A DNA stretch of 64,000 nt, from positions 186,001 to 250,000 of the forward strand of contig JAFEMH010000991.1 in NCBI GenBank assembly GCA_022495995.1, in the 5' to 3' direction. Numbering within the stretch: the stretch's first letter is position 1; each line of letters starts with the position of its first letter. The notes under the pieces were generated by a model, which was not told where the DNA came from, searched no databases, and saw only the letters and a list, made by a program, of their open reading frames with translations. Source of the DNA: Adenophora triphylla var. japonica (Eukaryota > Streptophyta > Magnoliopsida > Asterales > Campanulaceae). A program made the translations under genes and the position numbers. Positions 46,704 to 57,859 of this stretch are shown piece after piece.

Positions 46704-48504
46704 TGATAAGTGACTTTTATATAGTCATTTATAGCATTTTATCTTAGTATTTACTTAGTTTTTATTCCAATTTTAGCCTAAAAATAGTGTAATTTAGCTT
46801 CTTTTACCATTATCTTCAATTTTACACTTGTTGGTATAGTCTTAGTATATTTTACATGTTTAAAGTCAAAATATGGGACAAATGAGGCTTTGAAAACATT
46901 AAGGGATCAAAGTCAGGGAAGGACAACTTCAAAATCCTCATTCAAGCCAAAAAAGCCACTGGAGCGGCCGTGCACTTAAAGTAGAGCGGCCGTGCAAACC
47001 CTCAGTCAAAGCCAAAATTGCCAAAGTTTACTGGAGCGGCCGTGCGCTATATTGCAGGTGGCCATGCAAGCTGGAGTGGCCGTGTCTTATATTGGAGGTG
47101 GCCGCTCCACCTGCTGTTGCTTTGAAAAGGCACCTTTTCATTTGAAGCTCTTTGAAGAGATCCAACCCTTCACTCAAATGCTTATTTAAGACACCTTTGT
47201 AATCAGTATTGGGCATCCATATACATCCATAAATGATCAAAAATACATCCTTAGATGGATCAAATAACTTCTAGATAGATATCAAAAAAATACTCTAGCA
47301 ATCTTTATGCACAATTCTTGAAGATGTATCAATTATTAGTGACAAGTTCTTGTGCATCCTTGAAGATTGTGAATGAAATAGAAGATTTATTCAAGCCATT
47401 GTCTCTCTTTTATTATGAATAAGTATCTCTTCCCTTATCTCTATTTCTTTCTTTACTTACTTCTTTTATTATTTCAATGGTTTGAGTAATCCTCCATTTC
47501 TCGGAGTTGGAAACTCAATTATTTATTTCCATGCTTCTCCTACATGTCATTTCAATTCTCTTCTTATTAATCTTAAATTCTTGCAATTAGGGAGACGTTC
47601 TTAATTGTATAGCCTCAGTTGATCAAATATTGATTAGCGGAACCCTAAGATTTGGACTAGGTCAATAAGTCACGGAAAGTGATTTAAAGACCTAGGGATT
47701 ATCCTTTAGTGGAAAATACGTGAGATTGATTGACTTAATGGATTTTGATTAATACGGTACCCTCGAAAGGTGAACTGGGTTACTCGGGTGACAGACGAGA
47801 ATACCTATAAACGGACCCTCAAGAGAAAGGCCGTGTTGGTCTTAAAATACATGTGCTAGGCCTTGACCCATGAGTAGTTAGCACAACTTAGCGTATCATC
47901 CTTGAACTTGGCACTTTTATCTTAAAACAATTTCTTTATATTATTCTTAAATTGCCTGCAAACATAAAGACCTAAAGAAACTTGTCCATTGGTCACGAGA
48001 AGTCGTACAACGGCCTAGGGATGTTCTTTGAATGGAAAAACGTTGACTTTCAATCTTAATGGATTCTTACTAATTGTGGTCAGCTAGAGTTAAGCCGGAA
48101 TGCCCGTTTGTGACAGGACGGGAACACCATAAACGGAAATCTCAAACAGTTAGGACATAATTAGTGAAGAATACAACGCTGCTTGCTTGACCGTGAGAAG
48201 TAGTGTAAGCCGAACGTACCATCCTTGTTATTTTGATAAGAGCCTTTATCTAAAGCATATTTATTTGTTTTCAATCCCGAGAATACTATCATTATATGTT
48301 AGAGTAGTTTATATATCTTCCTAGTATTTTATCTTACAAAATTCTTATCTTCCCCCAATCATTTTATCTACATATTTTTATAAAGACAAATATCATCCCA
48401 AAGTAAACCCTGTCTCTGTGGGATCGATCCGTACTTGCACCCGCTATATTACAATAGCCCGTGCGCTTGCGGATATAAATAAACTGTTAGGTTTCGACCG
48501 AACA
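46704..48504 (+). repeat. Y 3' LTR (unit B, complete)
   Basis: 1801 bp. It differs from the 5' LTR at scattered bases shared with 35578-37100. The motif cluster at about 46957-47108 has two rewritten sites. Confidence 0.92.
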
Positions 48505-48934
48505 GCTTGCCATTGCAAGGTACTTTGATTCTATTCGTCTGCGAGCAAGATGAGGAAATGGTGGTTCCTATACGTTTAAAGTGAATGAACATAATTGGGT
48601 TATCAAAATGGTTTTGGACCCAAGGCATAAGATGAGATTAAAATATGCTTAGACATATGATGTCTTGAATAAATCTCATAAAAGATCTAAGAGTCATATA
48701 TGTGATATGATTGATGTTTCTACCTAATTAATTTAGTTTTGAGCGGTTTGCCATAGAAAACTTGAAATTAAATTAAAGTTGGATCTTAGCCCATTAAATG
48801 TATATTATGCTTATTTGCATTGGAAGGTGTATAATTTAGTGGGAGCATTTATTTTCATGTAAATGCATTATACTTCTCATATAATATGTTTGCTTATATG
48901 TGTTCATATTTTATGTATATCTTTTGTAGAATAA
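48505..48934 (+). other. Z leader, right part
   Basis: Non-coding leader from the Y insertion to the Z gag start. GCTTG (48505-48509) is the right Y target duplication. No further feature seen. Confidence 0.6.
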
Positions 48935-51900
48935 ATGGCATCAAACAATAATCATCATTTGTCACTGCGATCTATCCTTGAGAAGGAAAATTTGGAGGAG
49001 AATGGTACAAACTATATGGATTGGATCCGTAGCATGAGAATCGTTCTCAGGCAAGAGGAGAAATTGTACGTTCTCGAGGAACCTATTCCACCTGAACCTG
49101 CTGCCAATGCTACTAGGGCAGTGAGGGATCAATATCTGAAGCACATGTGTGATTCTACTGATGTTGGTTGCCTCATGCTCTCCGCTATGTGCAAGAGCCT
49201 TCAGAAGGATCTAGAGTACTTGGGGACAGTTGATCTAAACAATCGACTGATGGAAATGTTCCAAGTTCAAGCAAGGCAAGAAAGGTATAACACAGTTAAG
49301 GCCCTAACCTAATGCAAGATGAGTGAAGGACAAGATGTTGGTCCTCATGCTCTAAAGATGAAGGGCCACATCGAGCATCTTGAGAGGCTCGGTTTTCCAA
49401 TTAGCCATGAGTTGGCTACTGACATGATATTGAATTCATTGCCCGAAGGTTTTAGTAATTTCATAATGAACTATAACATGGGGGGCATGAATAAGAACCT
49501 TTCCGAGTTAGTTCAAATGTTGAACACTGCGGAAACCAATATTTTCAAAAGGAATGCCGATTAAGTGTTGATGGTTAACAAGGGGAAGGGTTTCAAGGTT
49601 AAGGGAAAGGCAAAGGTTGCTAATCCTAAGGCAAATGTTGCCAAACCCATAGAGGGTTCCAAACCCAAAGAGGCTAAGCCCAAGTCCCAAGAGGACGTAG
49701 TCTGCTTCCATTGCAATGAGATTGGACATTGGAGGAGAAACTGCTCAAAATATAAGGAAGCACTGAAGAAGAACAAAGGTGTTGCTTTGACTTTAGGTAT
49801 CTTTGTTATAGATATATTTCTATCTACTTCTAGTTCTTGGGTATTAGATACCGGATGTGGAACTCACATTTGTTTAAATGTGCAGGGTATAAAGAACAGA
49901 AGGATGCATGAAGAGGGTGAAGTGGACCTACGTGTGGGGAATGGAGCAAGAGTTGCTGCATTAGCCGTAGGAACTTATGAAGTTACTTTACCTAGTGGAC
50001 TAATACTTGTTTTGAACAATTGTTATTACGTTCCAGCTTTAAGTAGGAATATTATTTCGATTTCATGTTTGGATAATGAAGGTTTTAATTTTCTTATATG
50101 TGATAAGAAGTTTTCTAGTTACAAGACTGATATGCATTATTGTACTGCTATTTCATTCAACGGCCTTTATATCTTTGATGTTGAAAATCGTGATAATGAT
50201 GTCTATAACATTAACAAGAGATCTAAACCCAATGATGTAAACCACACTTACTTATGGCATTGTCGTCTTGGCCATATAAATGAGAATCACATTTCTAAAC
50301 TCCACAAAGATGGATTTTTAGACTCACATGATTATGAATCATATGAGACATGCGAGTCTTGTTTACTTGGCAAGATGACCAAGGACCCATTTACCAAAAC
50401 TGGTGAAAGGGCGGGCGACTTATTAGGGCTCATACATACCGATGTATGTGGATCTATGAGTAGCAATGCTAGCGGAGGATTTAAGTACTTCATAACATTC
50501 ACTGATGATTATAGTAGATTTGGATATGTTTATCTAATGAAACATAAAAGTGAATCGTTTGAGATATTTCGAATATTTCAAAATGAGGTGCAAAATCAAC
50601 TTGGCAAAACTATTAAAGTACTTCGATCTGATCGAGGTGGTGAATATTTGAGCCAAGAATTTGACAGTCATCTTAAGAGTTGTGGAATCATTTCAGAACT
50701 CTCTCCACCCAGAACACCACAATGGAATGGTTGTCTGAAAGGAGGAATAGAACTTTGTTGGACATGGTTCGTTCTATGATGAGTCAAGTTGAGCTTCCTT
50801 TATCCTTTTGGGGACATGCACTAGAAACTGCTGCTTTCACTATAAACAGAGTTCCTACAAAATCGGTTCAAAAGACCCCATATGAGATGTGGCATGGAAG
50901 AAAACCTGGTTTGTCTTTCATGATGATTTGGGGTTGCGATGCATATGTCAAGAAGTTAACTTCTGACAAGCTAGCACCTAAGTCTGATAAATTTGTTTTC
51001 GTAGGTTATCCTAAGGAAACTAAAGGATACTATTTCTACAACCGAAACGAGAACAAAGTGTTTGTTGCTCAAAATGGTACTTTCTTAGAAAAGGAGTTTC
51101 TTCGCAAAGGAACCAGTGGGAGTAAAATAGATCTCAAAGAAATTCGAGAACCCGAAAACAACATAGAACCAATGGTAGAAACTGAACCAAATTCACAAAG
51201 AGTTGTACTGGAACCGGTTCAAGATGCACAAGCTCTTCGCCGAAGTGGTAGGTCACGATCCGAACTCGAGAGATATGGATTTCTCGTTACGGAAAGTGAT
51301 GATGTGGAGTTAATCGAAAACGATGAACCTACTTGCTATCATGAAGCGATGTCCGCTCCTGATTCGGAAAAATGGCAAGAGGCCATGAAGTCCGAATTAC
51401 AATCCATGGCTGATAATCAAGTTTGGAACTTGATTGATCCACCCGAAGGTGTAAAAACCATAGGGTGCAAATGGGTCTTCAAGAAGAAGACCGACATGGT
51501 TGGGAAGGTGCACACCTATAAGGCTAGGCTTGTAGCTAAGGGATATAGGCAGATTCATGAAATCGACTATGATGAAACCTTTTCGCCTGTAGCTATGCTT
51601 AAATCTATTAGAATTTTAATTGCCATAGCCGCATATTATGACTATGAGATATGGCAGATGGATGTCAAGACAGCTTTCCTAAATGGGAAGTTACTTGAGG
51701 ATGTATACATGATACAACCTGAAGGTTTTGTCAGTCTAGAAAATTCTAACAAGGTGTGTAAGTTGCAGAGATCCATTTATGGATTAAAGCAAGCTTCTAG
51801 GAGTTGGAATCTACGTTTTGATGAAGCAATCAAGGAGTTTGGCTTCATCAAGAACGAAGATGAACCTTGTGTATACAAGAAAATTAGTGGGAGCGTAGCA

Positions 51901-52808
51901 CTATTTTTAGTGTTGTATGTCGACGATATCTTACTCATTGGAAATGACATTCCTGCACTACAGATGTCAAGTCTTGGTTGGAAAAGTGCTTTTCAATAAA
52001 AGATATAGGCGAAGCTGCATATATCCTTGGTATCAAGATCTATAGAGATAGATCTAAGAGGATGATTGGTTTAAGTCAAAGTACTTACATTGACAAGGTT
52101 CTTAGAAGATTCCAAATGGAAAATTCTAAAAGAGGAAATTTGCCAATGTTGCACGGTATATCTCTTAGCAAGACTCAAAGTCCTAATACTAATGATGAGC
52201 GAAAGAGAATGAATGGTATTCCATATGCTTCGGCAATTGGGTCTATCATGTATGCTATGTTATGTACTAGACCCGATGTCTCGTGTGCTCTAAGCATGAC
52301 GAGTAGGTACCAATCGGATCCCCGCTAACCAGATTGGATAGCAGTCAAGAATATCCTCAAGTACTTACGAAGAACTAAGGATGTATTTTTGTTTACGCTA
52401 AATGGAGGAACTGTGAGTTGGAAAAGTTCCAAGCAAAGTACCGTCGCTGATTCTACAACCGAAGCTGAGTACATAGCGGCATCTGATGCAGCTAAGGAAG
52501 CCATTTGGATCAAAAAGTTCATTAGTGATTTGGAAGTCGTTCCAAGCATCAAAGATCCTATTGAACTTTACTGTGGCAACAATGGTGCCATTGCACAAGC
52601 AAAGGAACCAAGGTCACACCAGAGATCCAAACACATACTTCGACGTTTCCACATTATCCGAGAGATATGCGAAAGGAAAGACGTAAAGATATGCAGAGTA
52701 GACACTGATGACAATGTGGCGGACCCATTAACTAAGGCTCTCCCGCAAGCTAAGCAAGATGGTCTTGTTAGGTCCATAGGTATTCGATACATGGGAGATT
52801 GGGCCTAG
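48935..52808 (+). pseudogene. Z Copia gag-pol, nearly full length, several lesions
   Basis: ATG 48935 starts gag (NYMDWIRSMRIVLRQEEKLY). In-frame TAA codons interrupt it at 49310-49312 and 49562-49564. The knuckle CFHCNEIGHWRRNC lies at about 49702-49745. The protease SSWVLDTGCGTHIC is near 49830. Integrase has LWHCRLGHIN, CESCLLGK, Asp in HTDVCG and Asp in RSDRGGEY. A frameshift near 50735 precedes the Glu block SERRNRTLLD. Reverse transcriptase spans about 51330-52100 (VKTIGCKWVFKKK, MDVKTAFLNGKL, YVDDILLIGND). Single-base losses near 51970 and near 52325 follow. RNase H ends the ORF (STTEAEYIAASDA; the usual YCDNN reads YCGNN here, a catalytic Asp lost). The domain order marks it as Copia; I do not commit to a lineage. 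Confidence 0.92.
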
Positions 52809-52822
52809 TGCAAGTAGGAGAC

Positions 52823-54155
52823 TGTTAGTGTTATGCCCTAGGCCTATAGTTGATAGACTTATGTGTTGACATTATTTATTATTATATGAAAAGTTTATTA
52901 TTTGATTATTATATGTTTTGTATATTTATTTGTAATAATCTCCGTCCCTGATTATTAAGAGAATAATTAGTATAAATGTTAATGGATAATCATATGATGA
53001 TTATATGCGTAGAGATGCACATTAATTTTATGGGTACTTGTTAGAGAACATGTGACTGGACTTGACCCGTATGAGGTTTATGTCATGGTCAAATGTCATA
53101 ATTAAATCTCATATGGTCACTTCATTTAGTCCCTAGACCAGAGATTATCATGACCTTACATATGATGATAGTCATGTTTGATTTTAGTCAAACGATATCT
53201 TAACACGATATTTATAAAGGCTATCTTTGGCATGATCGGATTCATGATGGGAAGGATGATAAGTCAAGATGGAATTTGTCCCTCAAAAGAGAGATGTTTT
53301 GCTTGGGCCCCTCGATGAGTGATAATGATGAAAGTGTATGGCCATACCCCAATACGATTGGATTATCATTATACTCAAGATCGAGAAAGCATTGAACAAG
53401 TACAAGTTGACGAGGACCATGACTTGTGTTCAATATAACATCGTGAGACAAAGGGAGAAATGGAAGTGCGCCATTGGAAAGGTAAACTCTTACGTTATAT
53501 TATTTGGGTAGACATAATGGCTTGCTAGAGTCCGCTTATGTCTTATGAGAGTCGATATGATCGAGCTCATTGCCAACATAATATAATCCTATTGGGTCAC
53601 ACACAACTAGAATGAATTGATTAAACCAGAGGAAGAAAATTGAGAGAATCCTGATGTGGCTTAATACATCGCGCGTTAGAACTTGTCCATGGGACTCGTC
53701 TGGTCGTGCGACACTTTAAGCCACAGAGGCATTTACAGACTGGTTTCCTAATTTGATTAGGAAACATATACCATACTAATGTAGTATAAATATGAAGGTC
53801 TGTCAACCCTAATTGCCTAGCCGAAATTCTGAAAAGAAAATCGCAACAAAATTCTCAATATTCTTCAAGGTTTATGATCTAGCAATCATCAAGAAATCGT
53901 TCTTGGTTCATTCAAAGGTGTGGATACCATAAGAGGGTCTTCGCTCGTACGACGATCAAGGCCTAGAGTTCGAAACTTGTGAATCAAAATCACATTGTTA
54001 CATTGTTCGATAGCTCAAGAACGAAAAGCGTTCAAGGTTGGTTATTTCTATCTCATAGGGATTCAAGTTAATTGTATAGAACGGATCCTAGGCTCTTTGG
54101 GTTTTATGTTATTAGATGCTTAATTCCGCTGCGCATGGACCCATAAAACCCAACA
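52823..54155 (+). repeat. Z 3' LTR
   Basis: 1333 bp, preceded by GCAAGTAGGAGAC. It ends ACCCAACA and is followed by X sequence (GTATA at 54156). No matching GTATA is seen at the left end, because that end is a fused Z fragment. Confidence 0.92.
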
Positions 54156-54459
54156 GTATAAGCACATATCTATGATGAGAGTTGTTACACATCAATTCGT
54201 TGACTTACGAAGACATCTTCTGCAGATTATATAAGAAACTTGTTAATTAATGAGTTTATTTTAAGATATTGGACTGATTGGATGGATGTCGTTACTCAAG
54301 CTAGCAAGTTTCAGATTCGCAAAGGATTCAAAGTTTTAATTATTTTCATGTCAAGTCTCAATGGAAGGATACTTATGTTACATGCTCTCTTTGTGCTGCT
54401 ACAAATTCAAGTACAAACCATTCCAAATTTGAGGACAAATTTCTCAAAGTTAAGGAGAA
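54156..54459 (+). pseudogene. X 3' internal end
   Basis: In one frame it reads RYWTDWMDVVTQASKFQIRKG, alike WSDWMDVVMKAMKFRVHQG of W, then IPNLRTNFSKL, the usual Gypsy integrase C-terminal end. The DNA for that end forms a perfect hairpin AAATTTG-AGGA-CAAATTT (about 54427-54444) just before the polypurine tract and LTR. Confidence 0.65.
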
Positions 54460-54922
54460 TGATGAAGATCAACAGTGGTGGAGCGGCCGTGCGGCAGATT
54501 TGGGAGCGATCGTGCAATGCGGCGGGTCTGGAAGCGGCCTCAATATATTTTAATTATTATTGTCATTTTCAGATTTAATATTAGGTTGTTAGTATTTTTG
54601 GTATTAGAAGTATATTAGGACTTTATTTTAATATTTTATTGATTGATTAGGTTACTATATAGACTAGGGTTATTTTGGAAAGTTTTTGACTTATTTTTTA
54701 AGTCCTATGGTCACTATATATTTAGGGTTAATTGTAATTCCGAATTTCAGCTTTTGATTAATGAAAATTGAGTGTTTACTCTGTTAAATTCAAAAGTGGA
54801 GTGTTCTCCTTTCGTCCAATTCCCGACAATCGTGCGCGATTCAACGTGGGTTGAAGATTGATTACTGGTTAACGTGCACGTTACAACAGTAATTGATATC
54901 TATCAAGTCTTCCGCTACGTCA
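54460..54922 (+). repeat. X 3' LTR
   Basis: 463 bp, TGATGAAGATC to TACGTCA. It is followed directly by W LTR sequence. GAGCGATCGTGC replaces one GAGCGGCCGTGC. Confidence 0.85.
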
Positions 54923-55034
54923 GTTGTTTTGAGGCAGACTTTGATTTTATGAAATAGAAAAGAAAAGCTTGAAGCTTTCAAAGATTGTTTCTTATTTATC
55001 GTTCAGTCATTCTAATCTCTAGCCTCTGTTTGCA
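54923..55034 (+). repeat. W 5' LTR, right end only
   Basis: Shares TTGTTTTGAGGCAGAC through ATTGTTTCTTAT with 56356-56426, then runs on to TTGCA before the primer site. The left part of this LTR is missing because X ends here. Confidence 0.75.
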
Positions 55035-55039
55035 TTATT

Positions 55040-55051
55040 TGGTATCAGAGT
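55040..55051 (+). other. W primer-binding site
   Basis: TGGTATCAGAGT, an initiator Met tRNA-type site with one difference at its end. Confidence 0.75.
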
Positions 55052-55068
55052 GCCTGGCGCGAATATCA

Positions 55069-56082
55069 ATGACTGAACGAGGACGCGTTGGTCGTGGTGG
55101 ACGAGGTGGTCGATGGAGCAGCCGTGCAGCGGAGCCCCAAGAAGATGACCATCATCGCAAACGAAGTCGTCGCAATATCGAGATAGATGAGATACGAAGA
55201 CAGATTCAAATACTCCAGAACCGCATGGATCGCGTGGTGCTTCAAGCGAAGAAGGGTTCAGATCCAGTTTTTCCAGCCGAGGATAGGGAGTATCGAGAGG
55301 GGATGGATTCCTTTGCCCAAAATCGGGGACATCATAACAGGTATGCTGCTGACCCTTCTAGGGATGTCGATATGAGGATCGAAATTCCGGAGAGCGGAGT
55401 AAGGCAACTCCTGATGATTCCTTTGATTCTTGGATTGATACTGTTGGGTTCAAAGAGGGTTTTTTTTTTGTCAAATCTTCAAGTTAAAAAAATCTTGTTG
55501 ATTGGTCAAAACCCCCTCTGTTTGATGCAAATCCTGAAGATTTTATTGATTTTTGGATTGATACTGTTGGTTTTAAAGAAGGTTCTTTGTTCGAATCTTC
55601 AAGTCAAGAAAACCTTGTTGATTGGTCTAAACCACATATGTTTGATGGGTGTCGTTGTGATGTTTCTCAAGCAATGACATCTGATCCTATTGATGATGTT
55701 GAATCAGTTGCTGAGTCAGATAAGGAGACAGAGGATGTGTTTGCAGATCCTATTTGTGTTACAACAATTGAAAGTAAATTATCACATAATCAATTGGTGT
55801 GGACGTTGGAAGCGGTTACCGTTGATCATCGGTACGCAGATCTGTTTGACACGTATACCCCCCGTTACTCTGTTTTGTGTATCGTTCAAAAATTGATTAT
55901 TGAGTATTTTGTCTCAACACAATGGAGCGATTGGATGGATGTTGTCATGAAGGCAATGAAGTTTAGAGTTCATCAAGGACATAGCGTTCCTTTTGCAGAT
56001 GAAGTTCGGATTTTCCGGGTTATCATAGTGTTCCTATTAAGGGTATTGACTCGAGGAAAAGTCTTTTCTAAGGAGGGGAACA
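55069..56082 (+). pseudogene. W gag start fused to its 3' end, internally deleted
   Basis: ATG 55069 (MTERGRVGRGGRGGR) starts a basic gag N-terminus with an IDEIRRQIQILQNRMDR helix. Near 55380-55460 the frame breaks. Two diverged repeats with ATCTTCAAGT, AAA and CTTGTTGATTGGTC follow (about 55485 and 55600). The frame from 55587 carries VDWSKPHMFDG, an acidic stretch and WSDWMDVVMKAMKF. No protease or polymerase is present, so W lost its middle. AAGGAGGGGAACA before 56083 is its polypurine tract. Confidence 0.7.
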
Positions 56083-56426
56083 TGATGCAGGTTGATACGG
56101 GGCAGAAGGCAGCAACGACAGAAACAGGGGCATGCAACTGGAAGCGAGGGGCCAGCCTCGCTTCCGGCAGGCTGATGGGAGTGCAGAAACATGCATGCGG
56201 CTAGCAAAGTGATTTGGGCTTCAGCGTTGTTGGTTTTTGGGTTTTATTAAAATATTAAGTTAGGGTATTTTAGTACTTTCATTTAAAAGTTGTATTAGGG
56301 TTTGGTAGGGTTCTAAAATGTTCTTAGAATTAGTATTTAAACATTGTTAGGCCTTTGTTTTGAGGCAGACTTTGATTTTATGAAATAGAAAAGAAAAGCT
56401 TGAAGCTTTCAAAAATTGTTTCTTAT
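56083..56426 (+). repeat. W 3' LTR, truncated by V
   Basis: Starts TGATGCAGGTTGATACGG, close to the X LTR start. A perfect 10-bp inverted repeat (GGAAGCGAGG/CCTCGCTTCC, 56140-56165) lies early in it. It ends where V begins at 56427. Confidence 0.8.
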
Positions 56427-57412
56427 TGAAATTGTCTATGGCTTAAAACAAGTGAGGCGAAACTCACAAGGTGAGATGAAACTCACAAGTGTTGTCCTTA
56501 GTGTTAGCAACACTAACAACAACACATACACCAATTCTAGAAAAACACAAATAAATAGAAATAAATCTAATTTGCAGCGGAAGAATTAAAACAATACACA
56601 AGAATATAATTTTTATCAAGTTATATAAATATATAACTTGATGGGTGCCAGGAGGGCAAGACCTTTATATTAATAATATGAATTCAATACAAGGTTGAAG
56701 AAGTTCCTTAATGATAAACAATCATTAACATAAGGAACAACATATAAAAGAACTCTCTCTAAAAATGAACACTCAAAACCTCACAAAAATATAAAAATCT
56801 ATATGAAATTCTCGAGTGTCGGACTGAGTGTTGCCAACACTGAATGGCAACACTTGAGAGCAAAATTCTATTTCTTGTGCAGATTTGCATTTTCTGAATT
56901 GGATGATCTTCAATGAAGATCCACTGCACTATTTATAGGCCACAAATACTTGGAGCCTACTCAAAATGATCAGCAACAGCCTTGGAGTTTGTTTCCTCCA
57001 AATTAGCCAACTCGCCTCATTTGTAGAGACTAGGTCTTCTCTTGCTTATCTTGCTTGTACCTCTCAGCTCTAGATGCCTTGTACTCTGACTTGTTCTCCC
57101 CCTGAATAGCTGAATAAAATCTCTTCTTGCTTGGTCATTAATTAAACAAATAAACACATGTTTATTTGTTAATTATCTCCTCTTCTTCGTGAATCACGCC
57201 TAGGCAGTTTCTGTTGATCTTTTCAAGCTCATTTTAAACAGACTAACTCCTGTTATTTAAACATTAATTTACACATTTTTATTTGTGAAAAATACAATAA
57301 CTATTTCAGTGTTGCCAAATCCAAATGGCAACACTTGTGGCAACACCAGTGGCAACACTGGTTTGCAACACTTGGGACAACATTCATGGCAACACATGAT
57401 CTAACATTAACA
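56427..57412 (-). repeat. V 3' LTR
   Basis: 986 bp, TGAAATTGTC to ATTAACA on the plus strand. A palindrome with arms CAAGTTATAT/ATATAACTTG lies at 56617-56640. A minus-strand TATA box (TATAAATAG) is near 56930-56938. The polypurine tract AAGGGGGAGAT (minus) follows at 57413-57425. 57426-57859 is non-coding with GTGGCAACAT motifs. Confidence 0.85.
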
Positions 57413-57859
57413 ATCTCCCCCTTAGTTACTGATTTCTTCACAAAATCCAATGTGATGATCTTTACAAACCAGTTAGTCAAACTTAACTAAAAAAGAAAAT
57501 GCCATGTGATGAATAGTGGCAACATCAACCTTCAGACAATGTTTGAAAATATTTTTTATCAAGGTATCACACTCACACGAGTGGCAACATCAATCTTCAG
57601 GCAAATGAAGTCACATAATTTCTAATTATCTCCGCCTTAATGCGAAATTAATAACTAACCAAAATAATTATTAAAATCATAAAACAACAATCCAAACATT
57701 TAGCAAAAAACCATCCACCAAAGTTTGAAGAAAATTCCAGCCGAAACAAAGAAAAAAAAACAGAAATTAAAATTGTTTAAGCATAACAAACCAAATAAAA
57801 ACAAATAAAATTGTTTTTGTTACCAAACCACCAAAATCAAGTACCATTCGAACCAACCA

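Larger units (their letters stand above)
37101..48224 (+). repeat. Tandem segmental duplication, unit B
   Basis: About 11,124 bp copying 25970-37100 in the same order and orientation. The first 205 bp are the tail of the CopA LTR. The GA run is shorter, and there are scattered changes. Five sites rewritten relative to unit A are described in the findings. It is followed by the rest of the Y 3' LTR and the Z coding region, which unit A lacks. Confidence 0.92.
43331..48504 (+). mobile_element. Y: complete non-coding LTR retrotransposon
   Basis: 5174 bp, 5' LTR 43331-45135, Asp-type primer site at 45142, non-coding interior, polypurine tract AAGTGTGGGGGAATTT and 3' LTR 46704-48504. GCTTG flanks it on both sides (43326-43330, 48505-48509). 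It sits in the leader of Z, which continues at 48505. No ORF of element type exists, so it is a large non-autonomous derivative. Its primer site and hairpin plus polypurine-tract end suggest a Gypsy (Athila/Tat-type) parent. Confidence 0.92.

Noticed and set aside
56140..56165. W hairpin as a miRNA precursor
   Set aside because: Stem of only ten base pairs, far shorter than a plant precursor.
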